A stretch of DNA of 64,000 nt from Segatella copri DSM 18205 (GTDB lineage: Bacteria > Bacteroidota > Bacteroidia > Bacteroidales > Bacteroidaceae): assembly GCF_025151535.1 (NCBI RefSeq), contig NZ_CP102288.1, positions 749,501 through 813,500 on the forward strand, read 5' to 3'. Below, piece after piece: positions 8,473-17,064 of the stretch. Both the position numbers and the translations under genes were made by a program. Within the stretch, counting starts at the first letter, position 1. Each line of letters begins with the position of its first letter. A model generated the notes under the pieces. The model worked only from the letters and a program-made list of their open reading frames with translations. It did no database searches and had not been told where the DNA came from.

Positions 8473-8503
8473 GCAAATATACTAAATTCTCTTTAAAAAA
8501 CAA
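8473..8503 (-). promoter_or_regulatory. Promoter of the YtxH operon
   Basis: Minus-strand TATATTTGC at 8473-8481, with TTG at 8501-8503 after a 19-nt spacer. Confidence 0.65.
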
Positions 8504-8597
8504 GCCTTTTAGCCTTAATTTTTCATTAAAAATGTTTTAATAGCCTTATTTAACAAACTTTAGGCGGCATATTCTTCGTTTTTCGGGCATTTTTTTG

Positions 8598-8606
8598 TAT
8601 TTTCGC
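8598..8606 (+). promoter_or_regulatory. Possible -7 element upstream of the SPOR lipoprotein
   Basis: TATTTTCGC, a one-base departure from TAnnTTTG, 74 nt before the start codon. Weaker than most promoters here. Confidence 0.4.
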
Positions 8607-8679
8607 AGAGTAAAAAACGCATAACGCGAAATTTATATTGAATGAACAACAAAAATAAACAATAAAACGAATAAGAATT

Positions 8680-9165
8680 ATGAAGAAAATTACAGTATTA
8701 AGCATGGGTATGTGTGCAGTTTTGGCGCTTGCAAGTTGTGGTACATCTAAGGAAAGTGCATATAAGAAGGCATATGAGAAGGCTCAGCAGCAGGAACAGC
8801 AGGCAGCTCAGGCTCCTGTTGCTCAGGAACCAGTTGTAGCTCCTCTCGAGACTCAGGCTCCTTCTGATGAGCAGACAGAGGTTGATAATGCTACTGTTCG
8901 TTCTGAGGATGTTTCTCTCATCTCAGGTTCTGGTTTGTCAAGCTATAGCGTAGTAGTTGGTTCTTTCTCTCTCAAGGCTAACGCTGAGGGATTGGCTAGT
9001 ACATTGAAGAGCGCTGGCTACGATGCTCAGATTGCCCTGAACACAGAGCGTAACATGTATCGCGTGGTAGCTTCTACATTTGCTGATAAGGCTGCTGCTG
9101 TCAAGAGCCGCAATCAGCTTCGCGCTGGTAAGTATCCTGATGCTTGGTTACTCCTTAAGAAGTAA
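8680..9165 (+). CDS. SPOR domain lipoprotein
   Basis: 161 aa. A lipoprotein signal ends in LALASC at residue 20. Then comes a Gln/Ala-rich linker (about 30-65), and a C-terminal SPOR domain (about 88-158: SYSVVVGSFSLKANAEGLAS, YRVVASTFADKAAAV). SPOR domains bind glycan strands lacking stem peptides at division sites, so this is probably an envelope protein acting near the septum; the specific role is not known. ruvX follows after 36 nt, with no terminator between. Confidence 0.9.
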   Translation: MKKITVLSMGMCAVLALASCGTSKESAYKKAYEKAQQQEQQAAQAPVAQEPVVAPLETQAPSDEQTEVDNATVRSEDVSLISGSGLSSYSVVVGSFSLKANAEGLASTLKSAGYDAQIALNTERNMYRVVASTFADKAAAVKSRNQLRAGKYPDAWLLLKK

Positions 9166-9201
9166 ACTGATATTATATAAGGATAAGATATCCGTAGATT
9201 A

Positions 9202-9615
9202 ATGCGAATTTTATCTATAGATTACGGTAAAAAACGTACCGGACTGGCTGTGACCGACCCATTGCAGATTATTGCCAATGGGTTGGCCACTGTTTCTACA
9301 CATGAACTTTTCACTTATATCGAAACTTATATTCAGAAAGAACAGGTGGAGCGCATTGTTATCGGAAAACCGATGCAACCTAACGGGCAGCCAAGTGAAA
9401 ACCTGGCAAGAGTAGAAAACTTCTACAACCGTTGGCGAAAGGCTCATCCTGAAATTCCAATTGAATATTATGACGAGAGATTTACATCAGTCCTGGCACA
9501 TAGAGCCATGATAGATGGAGGTGTAAAGAAGAAAGTGAGAAAAGAAAATAAAGGATTGGTAGACGAGATAAGTGCTACCATCATATTACAGGATTATTTG
9601 CAATCAAGAAGATAA
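9202..9615 (+). CDS. ruvX: RuvX/YqgF-type Holliday-junction resolvase-like RNase
   Basis: 137 aa RNase-H-fold protein. Acidic residues expected of the active site are in [17 protein letters not shown] (D7), YYDERFTS and [14 protein letters not shown]. The family is annotated as a putative Holliday junction resolvase; in E. coli YqgF takes part in 16S rRNA 5' end maturation. The stop codon overlaps the def start (TAATG), so translation is probably coupled. Confidence 0.93.
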   Translation: MRILSIDYGKKRTGLAVTDPLQIIANGLATVSTHELFTYIETYIQKEQVERIVIGKPMQPNGQPSENLARVENFYNRWRKAHPEIPIEYYDERFTSVLAHRAMIDGGVKKKVRKENKGLVDEISATIILQDYLQSRR

Positions 9616-10172
9616 TGATTTTACCGATTTATATTTATGGTCAGCCAGTGCTGAGAAAAGTGGCTGAAGATATTACACCTGATTATCCAGATCTCAAGGT
9701 GTTGATTAATAATATGTATGAAACCCTTGATTCCAGCAACGGCATCGGACTGGCTGCACCTCAGATTGGCTTGCCTATCCGCCTCGTTGTTATCGACCTG
9801 GATGTGCTCAGCGAGGATTTCCCTGAGTATAAAGGATTCCGTCATGCTTTCATCAATGCCCATATCCTAGAGCGCGATGAGGAAAATACCGACTCTTCTG
9901 AAGAGGGATGTCTTTCTATTCCTGGTATCAATGAGAAGGTGGTTCGTCCTACACGCATCCATGTAAAGTATATGGATGAGGATTTTAATGAACATGATGA
10001 GTGGATAGAGGGATATCTGGCTCGCGTGATGCAGCATGAATTCGACCATTTGGAGGGTACAATGTTTGTTGACCGTGTGTCTCCTCTTCGCAAGAACATG
10101 ATAGCAGGAAAGCTCAAGAGTATCATCAAGGGCAATTTCCGTGCTGCCTATCGTACTAAGATACGTCGATAG
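9615..10172 (+). CDS. def: Peptide deformylase
   Basis: Removes the formyl group from nascent N-terminal Met. 185 aa. All three signature motifs are present: [10 protein letters not shown] near 45, EEGCLSIPG with the metal-binding Cys near 97, and the catalytic QHEFDHLEG near 139. Overlaps ruvX by one base; followed immediately by a strong terminator. Confidence 0.97.
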   Translation: MILPIYIYGQPVLRKVAEDITPDYPDLKVLINNMYETLDSSNGIGLAAPQIGLPIRLVVIDLDVLSEDFPEYKGFRHAFINAHILERDEENTDSSEEGCLSIPGINEKVVRPTRIHVKYMDEDFNEHDEWIEGYLARVMQHEFDHLEGTMFVDRVSPLRKNMIAGKLKSIIKGNFRAAYRTKIRR

Positions 10173-10181
10173 TTCTTCCGA

Positions 10182-10234
10182 AAATATAGTAAGCTTCATG
10201 GTAATCGTGACGATTGGGCTTACTATATTTTTTT
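10182..10234 (+). terminator. Terminator after def
   Basis: 13-bp perfect stem AAATATAGTAAGC (10182-10194) / GCTTACTATATTT (10218-10230), with an inner AATCG/CGATT stem, followed by TTTT. Confidence 0.88.
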
Positions 10235-10276
10235 ATTCTACATTCAATAGGTTTTATTTCAGAGAGTTACGAACAG

Positions 10277-12241
10277 ATGAAGAAGATTCTCTTAGTTCTT
10301 TTTATGGTAATGGGTGCCATGTCGACTTCTGCCCAATATCGTGTAGACCGACTTGTTACGGCCGGTCGGAGTGCTTTGTATTATGAGGATTTCGTCCTTT
10401 CAATCAAGTATTTTAATCTGGCTATCGGTGCCAAGCCTTATCTGTATGAGCCTTGGTATTACCGCAGTGTGGCAAAATTTAATCTGGATGACTTTACGGG
10501 TGCCGAAAGTGATGCCAGCGAGGCGTTGCATCTTAATCCCTATATCAATGATATTTATGACTTGAGAGCCATCTGTCGCATCAGACAAAACAGGTTTGAT
10601 GATGCGATAGCTGACTATAATGAGGCTATCAGACTGGAACCGCGCAACCGAAATTACTGGTTCAACCGGGCTATCTGCCAGATGGAAAACAAAAAGTATG
10701 AGGCGGCGCAGCAGGAACTGGATACCATCGTGGGAAAATGGAAAGACTGGTCGAATGCTTATTCGCTCAAAGCTGAAGTGTATCTGCATCAGAAAGATAC
10801 CGTGCAGGCTGAGAAATGGCTAGACAAGAGTCTGCAGCTCAATCCGTATGATGGGGATGCCTGGACTACGCGTGCCTATATGGCGCTGGCTAGAAAGGAA
10901 TGGAAAACGGCTGATGAGGCATTTACCAAGAGTCTGCATTTCAAACCTAACAATGTGAACAGTTACATTAACCGTGCTTTGGTGCGTATCAATCTGAATA
11001 ACCTCAGGGGGGCGATGAGCGATTATGACAATGCCCTTGATCTGGATCCGAACAATTTCCTGGCTCATTATAATAGAGGACTGATGCGTGTACAGTTGGG
11101 TGATGATAACCGTGCTATCACCGATTTCGACTTCATTATCAAGATGGAACCCCAGAACTTCATGGCTATCTTCAACCGAGCTCTATTGCATGACAAGACC
11201 GGTAATCTGAGAGCAGCCATCAAGGATTATACTATGGTTATCAACCAGTTCCCTAACTTCTGGACCGGTTTGTCTAACCGTGCCAGCTGTTACCGACGCC
11301 TGGGCATGACAGCCAAGGCAGAGATGGATGAATTCCGTATCTTCAAGGCGCAGATGAACAAGCATATCGGAATCCAGCCGAGATGGAGCGCAAAGACCAA
11401 GAAGGAGATGCGTAAGCGCTCTGAGGTTGACCCGAATAAGTTTGCTTCGCTGGTAGTAGATGACGAACCGAAGTATGAACACAACTATAAGAGCGAGTAT
11501 CGTGGTAAGGTTCAGAACCGTCAGGTAGAAACCGCCTTCCTGCCGATGTATCAGCTCTCTTATTTCCCAAACAATCAGAATGTAAATGGAGTTCAGGCTT
11601 ATGACAAGGAGGTTGATGCGCTCAATCAGCATACCAAGGCAGACAAGGTTTATATCGTTTGCAGTAAGGAGCAACTCGATGAGAATGGTTCTATGAAGAT
11701 ATTCTCGATGATTGATAAACTTTCGGCAGAGTTGAGTGTGGCGAGCGATAATGAAACCAGAAAACGTCTCCTGATGCGCAGGGCCATCGCTCATAGTGTA
11801 CTTCGTGATTTTGAGGCTGCCATCAGTGATTTCACCTATTATATTTCGCTCGATGACAAGAACTCTTTGGCTTACTGGCAGCGTGCTGTCTGCCAGGCTG
11901 AGATGGATGAATTTAACAAGGCAGAGGGCAAGGGTGTTCTGAACATCCATTCTGCCGAGGCTGATTTCAGTGATGCCATCCGCCAGAACAGCAACAATGC
12001 TTACATCTATTATAATAGAGGTAATCTTCATGCAGGCAGAAACGAACTATCAAAGGCAATAGATGATTATACCATTGCCTTGAGAATTGATAACCGCCTT
12101 GCAGAGGCTTATTATAATAGAGGTATAGCACGAGCCAAGAGTGGCAATAAGCAGACTGCCATCCAGGATCTTTCAAAGGCAGGAGAACTTGGTTTGTATG
12201 ATGCTTATTCTGTGATCAAGCGCTTGAATAAGTCGAAATAA
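10277..12241 (+). CDS. Tetratricopeptide-repeat protein, exported
   Basis: About 654 aa. The start at MKKILLVLFMVMGAMSTSAQ gives a signal peptide; an upstream in-frame ATG at 10214 overlaps the def terminator and is unlikely. At least eight TPR-like repeats fill residues about 25-340 and another set lies at about 485-640 (ALRIDNRLAEAYYNRGIARA and similar N-x-A-Y-Y-N-R-G cores), separated by a non-repeat region (about 345-480). TPR arrays are protein-binding scaffolds; partner unknown. Probably periplasmic. Has its own transcription unit between two terminators, though I could not place its promoter. Confidence 0.88.
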   Translation: MKKILLVLFMVMGAMSTSAQYRVDRLVTAGRSALYYEDFVLSIKYFNLAIGAKPYLYEPWYYRSVAKFNLDDFTGAESDASEALHLNPYINDIYDLRAICRIRQNRFDDAIADYNEAIRLEPRNRNYWFNRAICQMENKKYEAAQQELDTIVGKWKDWSNAYSLKAEVYLHQKDTVQAEKWLDKSLQLNPYDGDAWTTRAYMALARKEWKTADEAFTKSLHFKPNNVNSYINRALVRINLNNLRGAMSDYDNALDLDPNNFLAHYNRGLMRVQLGDDNRAITDFDFIIKMEPQNFMAIFNRALLHDKTGNLRAAIKDYTMVINQFPNFWTGLSNRASCYRRLGMTAKAEMDEFRIFKAQMNKHIGIQPRWSAKTKKEMRKRSEVDPNKFASLVVDDEPKYEHNYKSEYRGKVQNRQVETAFLPMYQLSYFPNNQNVNGVQAYDKEVDALNQHTKADKVYIVCSKEQLDENGSMKIFSMIDKLSAELSVASDNETRKRLLMRRAIAHSVLRDFEAAISDFTYYISLDDKNSLAYWQRAVCQAEMDEFNKAEGKGVLNIHSAEADFSDAIRQNSNNAYIYYNRGNLHAGRNELSKAIDDYTIALRIDNRLAEAYYNRGIARAKSGNKQTAIQDLSKAGELGLYDAYSVIKRLNKSK

Positions 12242-12244
12242 AAA

Positions 12245-12275
12245 AATCCCGCAGATTTCTCTGCGGGATTTTTTT
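12245..12275. terminator. Bidirectional terminator between TPR gene and rel
   Basis: AATCCCGCAGA (12245-12255) / TCTGCGGGATT (12260-12270) with loop TTTC, flanked by A and T tracts, so it can work for both convergent genes. Confidence 0.88.
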
Positions 12276-12298
12276 ATGGTTATTTCTGTATTCCGGTT

Positions 12299-14518
12299 TT
12301 ATATTCTCGTTACCTGCTTAACGCCCTTCACGGCGCTCAGTTTCTTGATGAGTGCATCAGTCTTGCCGGCATCATCAATCATCACGGTAACATTGCCTGA
12401 GAAGAGACCATCCTTGGAAGAGATGTTGATGCCTCGCATGATGAGTTTGTCTTCCTTGGAAATGATGTTGGTGATGTTGCTCACGATACCGATATCGTCG
12501 TTTCCGATGATGCGGAGCGTGATGGCATACTTGGATGTTCCCTTGCCGCTCCATTTCGCCTTCACGATGCGGTAACCGAAACGGCGGCGCAGTTCCTTGG
12601 CGTTAGGACAATCCATGCGATGTACCTTGATACCCTTGCTGATGGTAACGAATCCGAAGATTGGGTCGCCGTAGATAGGGTGGCAGCAATGAGCCAGCTC
12701 GAAATCGATGCCCTTGAGGTGCTCATCGATAACCAGTACATCGTCGCTCTGCTTCATCAGTTCCTCGGTAGGATTCTCAAACTCAAAATTCTCTGCGCTT
12801 TCTGCAGGCTTGTTGGTATTGGCGAGGTTCAGGTCGTGGTCGCGCTCCTCTATGTATCTCTCGATGATGCTGTTCACGTCGATTTTCTCCTCGGCTACAT
12901 CCTTATAGAAGTCTGAATTCTCCTTATATCCCATTTTCTTGATGATACGCGCCATGATGCTCTCATCAATTTCCAGTTTCCTGTTCTTGAATCGGCGCTC
13001 CAGAAGTTCCTTGGCATAGAGGCCGTCCTTCTTCTGGGTTTCCTTCAGTGCTAGACGAATCTTGGCCTTAGCCTTGGATGTCTGCACGATGTTGAGCCAT
13101 TCGCGGCGTGGCTTCTGGTTGCTCTGTGTGAGGATTTCTACCTGATCTCCCGAATGGAGTTCCTGTCGGAAGGTGACGGCTCTTCCGTTAATCTTTCCGC
13201 CCACACAGGTATTGCCGATGCGGGAGTGGATATAGTAGGCAAAGTCGAGTACCGTAGCTCCCTTCTGGAAGTTCAGCAGGTCGCCCTTTGGAGTGAACAC
13301 GTATACTTCGTCTTCCTTCAGGTCGGTGGTAAACTGGTCCATCAGCTGCAGATCATCGTTGCTTTCCAAGGCAGCACGGATATTGGCAAGCCATTCGTCG
13401 ATGCCGCCTTCTCCCTGCTTGATGCCCTTGTAGCGCCAGTGGGCAGCAAGTCCGTGCTCTGCAATATCGTCCATGCGCTCGGTTCTGATCTGTACCTCTA
13501 CCCATTTGTTTTCAGGACCCAGTACTGTGGTATGCAGACTTTCATAACCGTTGCTCTTAGGCACGCTGAGCCAGTCGCGCATACGCTTTGGGTTTGGCTG
13601 ATACATGTCGGTGATGAGGGCAAAGGTCTGCCAGCACTGCATATACTCTTTCTCTCTTGGTGCATCGAGGATTATACGGATGGCAAAGAGATCGTATACA
13701 CCCTCGAAGGCGCACTTCTGCTTCTTCATCTTCTGCCAGATGGAGTGGATGCTCTTGGTGCGGCCTTTCATGTGATATTTCAGACCGGCAGCATCGAGCT
13801 TTTCCTGGATTGGCTGGATGAAGCGGGCAATATAGGCATCGCGCGAAGCCTTGGTGGCGTTCAGTTTGTCCTTTATCATATAGTAGGCATCGTGCTCGAG
13901 ATACTTCAGACTGAGGTCTTCCAGTTCGCTCTTCAGTTTGTAGAGTCCCAGTTTGTGGGCGAGTGGGGCATAGAGGTAGCTTGCCTCTTCGCTTACTTCA
14001 TGCTTTGCCTCTTCCTGTTTGGTATCGCGTATCTGTCTCATCACATTCACGCGGTCGGCAATCATGATGAGGATGACGCGCATATCCTCAGAGAATGAGA
14101 TAAGCAGATTTCTGAAGTTCTCGCTCTCGATGATAGGGTTACGCTTATATAAATCGTGGATGCGGAGTAGACCACTGATAATGTGGGCTACGCTATCTCC
14201 GTATTTCTTCTGTATCTCTTCGATGGTCTGATAGCCATCGATGACGCTGGTCTGCATCAGGATGGCGATGATGCCATCTCTTTTCAGACCTATCTCGTTT
14301 ACTGCGATTTCTGCGGTTTGCAGGGCAGCGAGTATTGGATTCATTCCAAAGACATTGCGCTTAATCTGATGGTTGATGAAGGCATGCTGTATGTCTTCAC
14401 GCAGATGCTGCTCATCGCCTGGCTTGAATGTATCGCCCACGGCGGTTCTCAGGCGCTCCAGTATCTGGAGTGTCTGCTCCTTTTCTTCGGATGTGAATTT
14501 AAAAGTAGTTTCATTCAT
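12299..14518 (-). CDS. Long RelA/SpoT homologue with degenerate hydrolase domain
   Basis: 739 aa (p)ppGpp synthetase. Domains: pseudo-HD (about 40-185), synthetase (about 230-365), TGS (about 403-465), helical/zinc region with HCCHPIYGDP, and a C-terminal ACT domain (about 665-739). The synthetase motifs look active: GRTKSIHSIWQKM, KSNGYESLHTTV, EVQIRTERMDDIAEHG. The hydrolase does not: the His-Asp pair of the usual LLHDVVEDT is Gln89-Thr90 here, the first metal His aligns with Ala64, and ADRLHNMR is ADRVNVMR. The charge motif before the synthetase loop is RMRD (basic type). Inferred to be a synthesis-only enzyme, so another hydrolase should exist elsewhere. Two small membrane-protein genes lie upstream on the same strand. 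Confidence 0.92.
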   Translation of the reverse strand: MNETTFKFTSEEKEQTLQILERLRTAVGDTFKPGDEQHLREDIQHAFINHQIKRNVFGMNPILAALQTAEIAVNEIGLKRDGIIAILMQTSVIDGYQTIEEIQKKYGDSVAHIISGLLRIHDLYKRNPIIESENFRNLLISFSEDMRVILIMIADRVNVMRQIRDTKQEEAKHEVSEEASYLYAPLAHKLGLYKLKSELEDLSLKYLEHDAYYMIKDKLNATKASRDAYIARFIQPIQEKLDAAGLKYHMKGRTKSIHSIWQKMKKQKCAFEGVYDLFAIRIILDAPREKEYMQCWQTFALITDMYQPNPKRMRDWLSVPKSNGYESLHTTVLGPENKWVEVQIRTERMDDIAEHGLAAHWRYKGIKQGEGGIDEWLANIRAALESNDDLQLMDQFTTDLKEDEVYVFTPKGDLLNFQKGATVLDFAYYIHSRIGNTCVGGKINGRAVTFRQELHSGDQVEILTQSNQKPRREWLNIVQTSKAKAKIRLALKETQKKDGLYAKELLERRFKNRKLEIDESIMARIIKKMGYKENSDFYKDVAEEKIDVNSIIERYIEERDHDLNLANTNKPAESAENFEFENPTEELMKQSDDVLVIDEHLKGIDFELAHCCHPIYGDPIFGFVTISKGIKVHRMDCPNAKELRRRFGYRIVKAKWSGKGTSKYAITLRIIGNDDIGIVSNITNIISKEDKLIMRGINISSKDGLFSGNVTVMIDDAGKTDALIKKLSAVKGVKQVTRI

Positions 14519-14556
14519 TGTCGTTCCCTCCTGCTGATGATATATTTATTGAGTTG

Positions 14557-14661
14557 TTATAACTCGTCTATCCACTTCTGACCTGATTTCGTGTTGAGCC
14601 AGATGGCGAAGCTGGTTCCTATTACCATCATGATAAACATGAATAGAGTAAATACTTCCAT
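14557..14661 (-). CDS. Tiny membrane protein, 34 aa
   Basis: Found by reading the gap by eye. It starts MEVFTLFMFIMMVIGTSFAI and ends WLNTKSGQKWIDEL: one transmembrane helix followed by a short polar tail. It lies between the 74-aa membrane protein (11 nt upstream) and rel (38 nt downstream) on the same strand, so it is probably cotranscribed. A GAGTT/AACTC inverted repeat overlaps its stop codon. Function unknown; the hydrophobic start and tight spacing argue it is real. Confidence 0.6.
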   Translation of the reverse strand: MEVFTLFMFIMMVIGTSFAIWLNTKSGQKWIDEL

Positions 14662-14672
14662 AATTAAAAATT

Positions 14673-14897
14673 TTAATCGTTATATTTCATTACTTTGTTT
14701 GCTGCATAGGCGAACATAAAAGCAGATAATGTACCAAATGCTAGACAGAGATAATTGAATACTGCTATTTCTCCACCTGTGACAAGTGGTGATAAACCAC
14801 CGATTCCTGTTCCGCTAAGAACAAGATTAGACACTCCATAAAGATAGTGTGATAGGCCTGTTCTGCGGTCGTGCTCTTTTGATAATTTACTAACCAT
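14673..14897 (-). CDS. Small two-helix membrane protein, 74 aa
   Basis: Not firmly recognised. A charged N-terminus (MVSKLSKEHDRRTGLSHYLY) is followed by two hydrophobic segments, about 24-41 and 44-68 (YLCLAFGTLSAFMFAYAA), and a short basic tail. The layout resembles small Bacteroidales membrane families such as DUF6722, but I cannot confirm membership. First gene of a probable three-gene unit with the 34-aa protein and rel, behind a good promoter. Confidence 0.7.
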   Translation of the reverse strand: MVSKLSKEHDRRTGLSHYLYGVSNLVLSGTGIGGLSPLVTGGEIAVFNYLCLAFGTLSAFMFAYAANKVMKYND

Positions 14898-14940
14898 ATC
14901 TGAAAGATCCTATTTTAAATTTGACAAACAATGGCGATTC

Positions 14941-14956
14941 GGCGTTAAAAAACGCC
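14941..14956 (-). other. Hairpin in the leader of the 74-aa gene
   Basis: GGCGTT AAAA AACGCC, a perfect 6-bp stem between the minus-strand promoter and the start codon. On the transcript it is followed by no long T tract, so it may be a structured leader rather than a terminator. Confidence 0.4.
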
Positions 14957-14976
14957 TACTTCGTTAAATTTTCAAT

Positions 14977-15036
14977 GCAAAGGTACAAAAAAAAGCGGAA
15001 ATATTTCTGATTATCAGAAAAAACTATTATCTTTGT
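14977..15036. promoter_or_regulatory. Divergent promoters: small-membrane-protein/rel unit and DUF4301
   Basis: Minus-strand TACCTTTGC at 14977-14985; plus-strand TATCTTTGT at 15028-15036. Both match TAnnTTTG. Confidence 0.65.
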
Positions 15037-15073
15037 AGCACATATAGTGTAAATTTAACATAAATATGGTATT

Positions 15074-16651
15074 ATGAATCAGCAAGATCTAAACCAAATC
15101 TCTGCTCGCGGTATCTCCGAGCAGCAGATTGAACACCAGTTGGAACAAATCAAGAATGGCTTCCCATTCCTCAAGCTCGAGGGTGCGGCTGCCATCGGTA
15201 AGGGTATCATGGCTCCTACAGCTCAGGAAGTAAAGAACTACGAGAAGACGTGGAACGACTACAAGGCTGAGGGTCACAAGATTGTGAAGTTCGTACCTGC
15301 TTCAGGTGCGGCAAGCCGCATGTTCAAGAACATGTTTGCATTCCTCGATGCTCCATACGATGTTCCTACTACTGACTTCGAAAAACAATTCTTCGAGAAT
15401 ATCAAGAAGTTTGCTTTCCGCAAGGCACTCTGCGATAAGTGCCATGTAAACAACGAGAAGGGCATCATGTGCCTTATCAAGAAGGGTGATTACAAGGCTA
15501 TCGTGGCTAATCTCCTCAAGCCAGAGGGATTGAACTACGGTCAGTTGCCTAAGGGATTACTCCAGTTCCACGAGTATGAGGACGAGGTTCGCACTCCAAT
15601 GGAGGAGCATCTGGTTGAGGCTGCGCTCTATGCTAGCAGCAACGGCGAGGCAAACGTTCACTTCACCGTTTCTCACGACCACCTGGAACTCTTCAAGCAG
15701 ATGGTAGCTGAGAAGGCTGATAAGTATGCACAGCGCTACGGCATCAAGTTTAATATCTCATTCTCAGAACAGAAGCCTAGCACCGATACCATCGCTGCCA
15801 ATCCAGACAATACTCCTTTCCGTAACGAGGATGGCTCTTTACTGTTCCGTCCGGGCGGTCATGGCGCACTCATCGAGAACCTCAACGAGATTGATGCTGA
15901 TGTGGTATTCATCAAGAATATAGACAATGTGGTTCCTGATCGCCTGAAGGCTGAGACTGTTACCTGGAAGCAGGTGATTGCAGGTGTATTGGTTACTCTG
16001 CAGAAGCAGGCTTTCGATTATCTGAAGGTTTTGGATTCTGGTCAGTACAACCATGAGAAGCTGGAGGAGATTATCCGCTTCGTTCAGCGCGACCTCTGCT
16101 GCCGCAAGGATGATATCAAGGAGCTGGAGGATGCCGAACTGGTTATCTATCTGCGTAAGAAGTTGAACCGTCCTATGCGTGTCTGCGGTGTCGTTAAGAA
16201 CGTGGGCGAGCCTGGTGGTGGTCCATTCCTTACTTATAACCAGGATGGTACCGTAAGTCTTCAGATTCTGGAGAGCTCTCAGATTGACAAGAATAACGAG
16301 GAGTATATGAAGATGTTTACCGAGGGTACTCACTTCAATCCAGTAGATCTCGTCTGCGCTACCAAGGATTACCAGGGCAAAGCCTTCGATCTTCCTAAGT
16401 TTGTTGATCCATCTACCGGTTTCATCTCTAGCAAGAGTAAGAATGGCAAGGATTTGAAGGCACTCGAGTTGCCAGGTCTCTGGAATGGTGCGATGAGTGA
16501 CTGGAATACAGTATTCGTAGAGGTTCCTCTTGGTACATTCAACCCAGTGAAGACCGTGAACGATCTGCTCCGCGACCAGCATCAGGCTGTAGAGGGTGGC
16601 ATCAAGCACGAGCATCATCACGGAGAGGGCGGCTGCTGTGGTAAGCACTAA
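15074..16651 (+). CDS. DUF4301 family protein
   Basis: 525 aa cytoplasmic protein with no signal peptide. VPASGAASRMFKNMFAFLD near residue 75 looks like the nucleotide-binding loop of sugar nucleotidyltransferases, and HGALIENLNEIDADVVFIKN followed by IDNVVPDRLK near 265-290 resembles the metal-binding part of that fold; a nucleotidyltransferase-like activity is therefore my inference. The family is otherwise uncharacterised. The C-terminus is a His/Cys-rich tail, KHEHHHGEGGCCGKH, which could bind metal. Stands alone between a divergent promoter and a hairpin terminator. Confidence 0.85.
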   Translation: MNQQDLNQISARGISEQQIEHQLEQIKNGFPFLKLEGAAAIGKGIMAPTAQEVKNYEKTWNDYKAEGHKIVKFVPASGAASRMFKNMFAFLDAPYDVPTTDFEKQFFENIKKFAFRKALCDKCHVNNEKGIMCLIKKGDYKAIVANLLKPEGLNYGQLPKGLLQFHEYEDEVRTPMEEHLVEAALYASSNGEANVHFTVSHDHLELFKQMVAEKADKYAQRYGIKFNISFSEQKPSTDTIAANPDNTPFRNEDGSLLFRPGGHGALIENLNEIDADVVFIKNIDNVVPDRLKAETVTWKQVIAGVLVTLQKQAFDYLKVLDSGQYNHEKLEEIIRFVQRDLCCRKDDIKELEDAELVIYLRKKLNRPMRVCGVVKNVGEPGGGPFLTYNQDGTVSLQILESSQIDKNNEEYMKMFTEGTHFNPVDLVCATKDYQGKAFDLPKFVDPSTGFISSKSKNGKDLKALELPGLWNGAMSDWNTVFVEVPLGTFNPVKTVNDLLRDQHQAVEGGIKHEHHHGEGGCCGKH

Positions 16652-16691
16652 TATCCGATTCCGTATATCTCGTTGATAAGATATAAACACA

Positions 16692-16735
16692 ATAAAGGCT
16701 CAGTTCCCGATTTTATTCGAGGATTGAGCCTTTAT
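16692..16735 (+). terminator. Hairpin terminator after DUF4301
   Basis: ATAAAGGCTCA (16692-16702) / TGAGCCTTTAT (16725-16735), 11-bp perfect stem with 22-nt loop; T tract is weak. Confidence 0.6.
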
Positions 16736-16862
16736 CATTGAGCTAATAATGTGTCTGCTAAAAATTATAAGATGTTCTGAATCAAATAAAATAGCCTCAT
16801 GTTTCATGTCTGCTAAAGAAAACTATCTGATACAAAGGATAGGAATCCTAAGCAGGAAGTTC

Positions 16863-16979
16863 TTAGTTGTACCAAATTTCTCCGCCTAATACTGTTGGAT
16901 ACTCTTCAGCTGTTGTTCTTTCTACAGGAGCCGCAATTTCTACGAACTCACCATACTCCTTTACTTTGTTAATGTTCAT
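16863..16979 (-). CDS. 38-aa peptide with double-glycine-like end
   Basis: Found by reading the gap. The frame starts MNINKVKEYGEFVEI, continues AAPVERTTAEE and ends YPTVLGGEIWYN. A consensus promoter lies 86 nt upstream. No Cys, no hydrophobic segment. TAEEYPTVLGG resembles the end of Bacteroidales double-glycine natural-product leaders (which typically end in an E-x-x-x-V-x-GG pattern), leaving a five-residue remainder EIWYN. That is an inference: no C39 peptidase, transporter or maturase is in the window, and it could equally be a small regulatory protein. Confidence 0.55.
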   Translation of the reverse strand: MNINKVKEYGEFVEIAAPVERTTAEEYPTVLGGEIWYN

Positions 16980-17064
16980 AATTTGTAGGTTTTGTTGATT
17001 TATTAATTTATATTACGGATTGGTATCTATTAAGGATACTGATCTTTTACTTTTTTTCTACGCT

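Noticed and set aside
13154..14098. 314-codon plus-strand frame opposite rel
   Set aside because: Lies wholly within the rel coding sequence, has no promoter or family motif, and the rel frame carries unmistakable domains.
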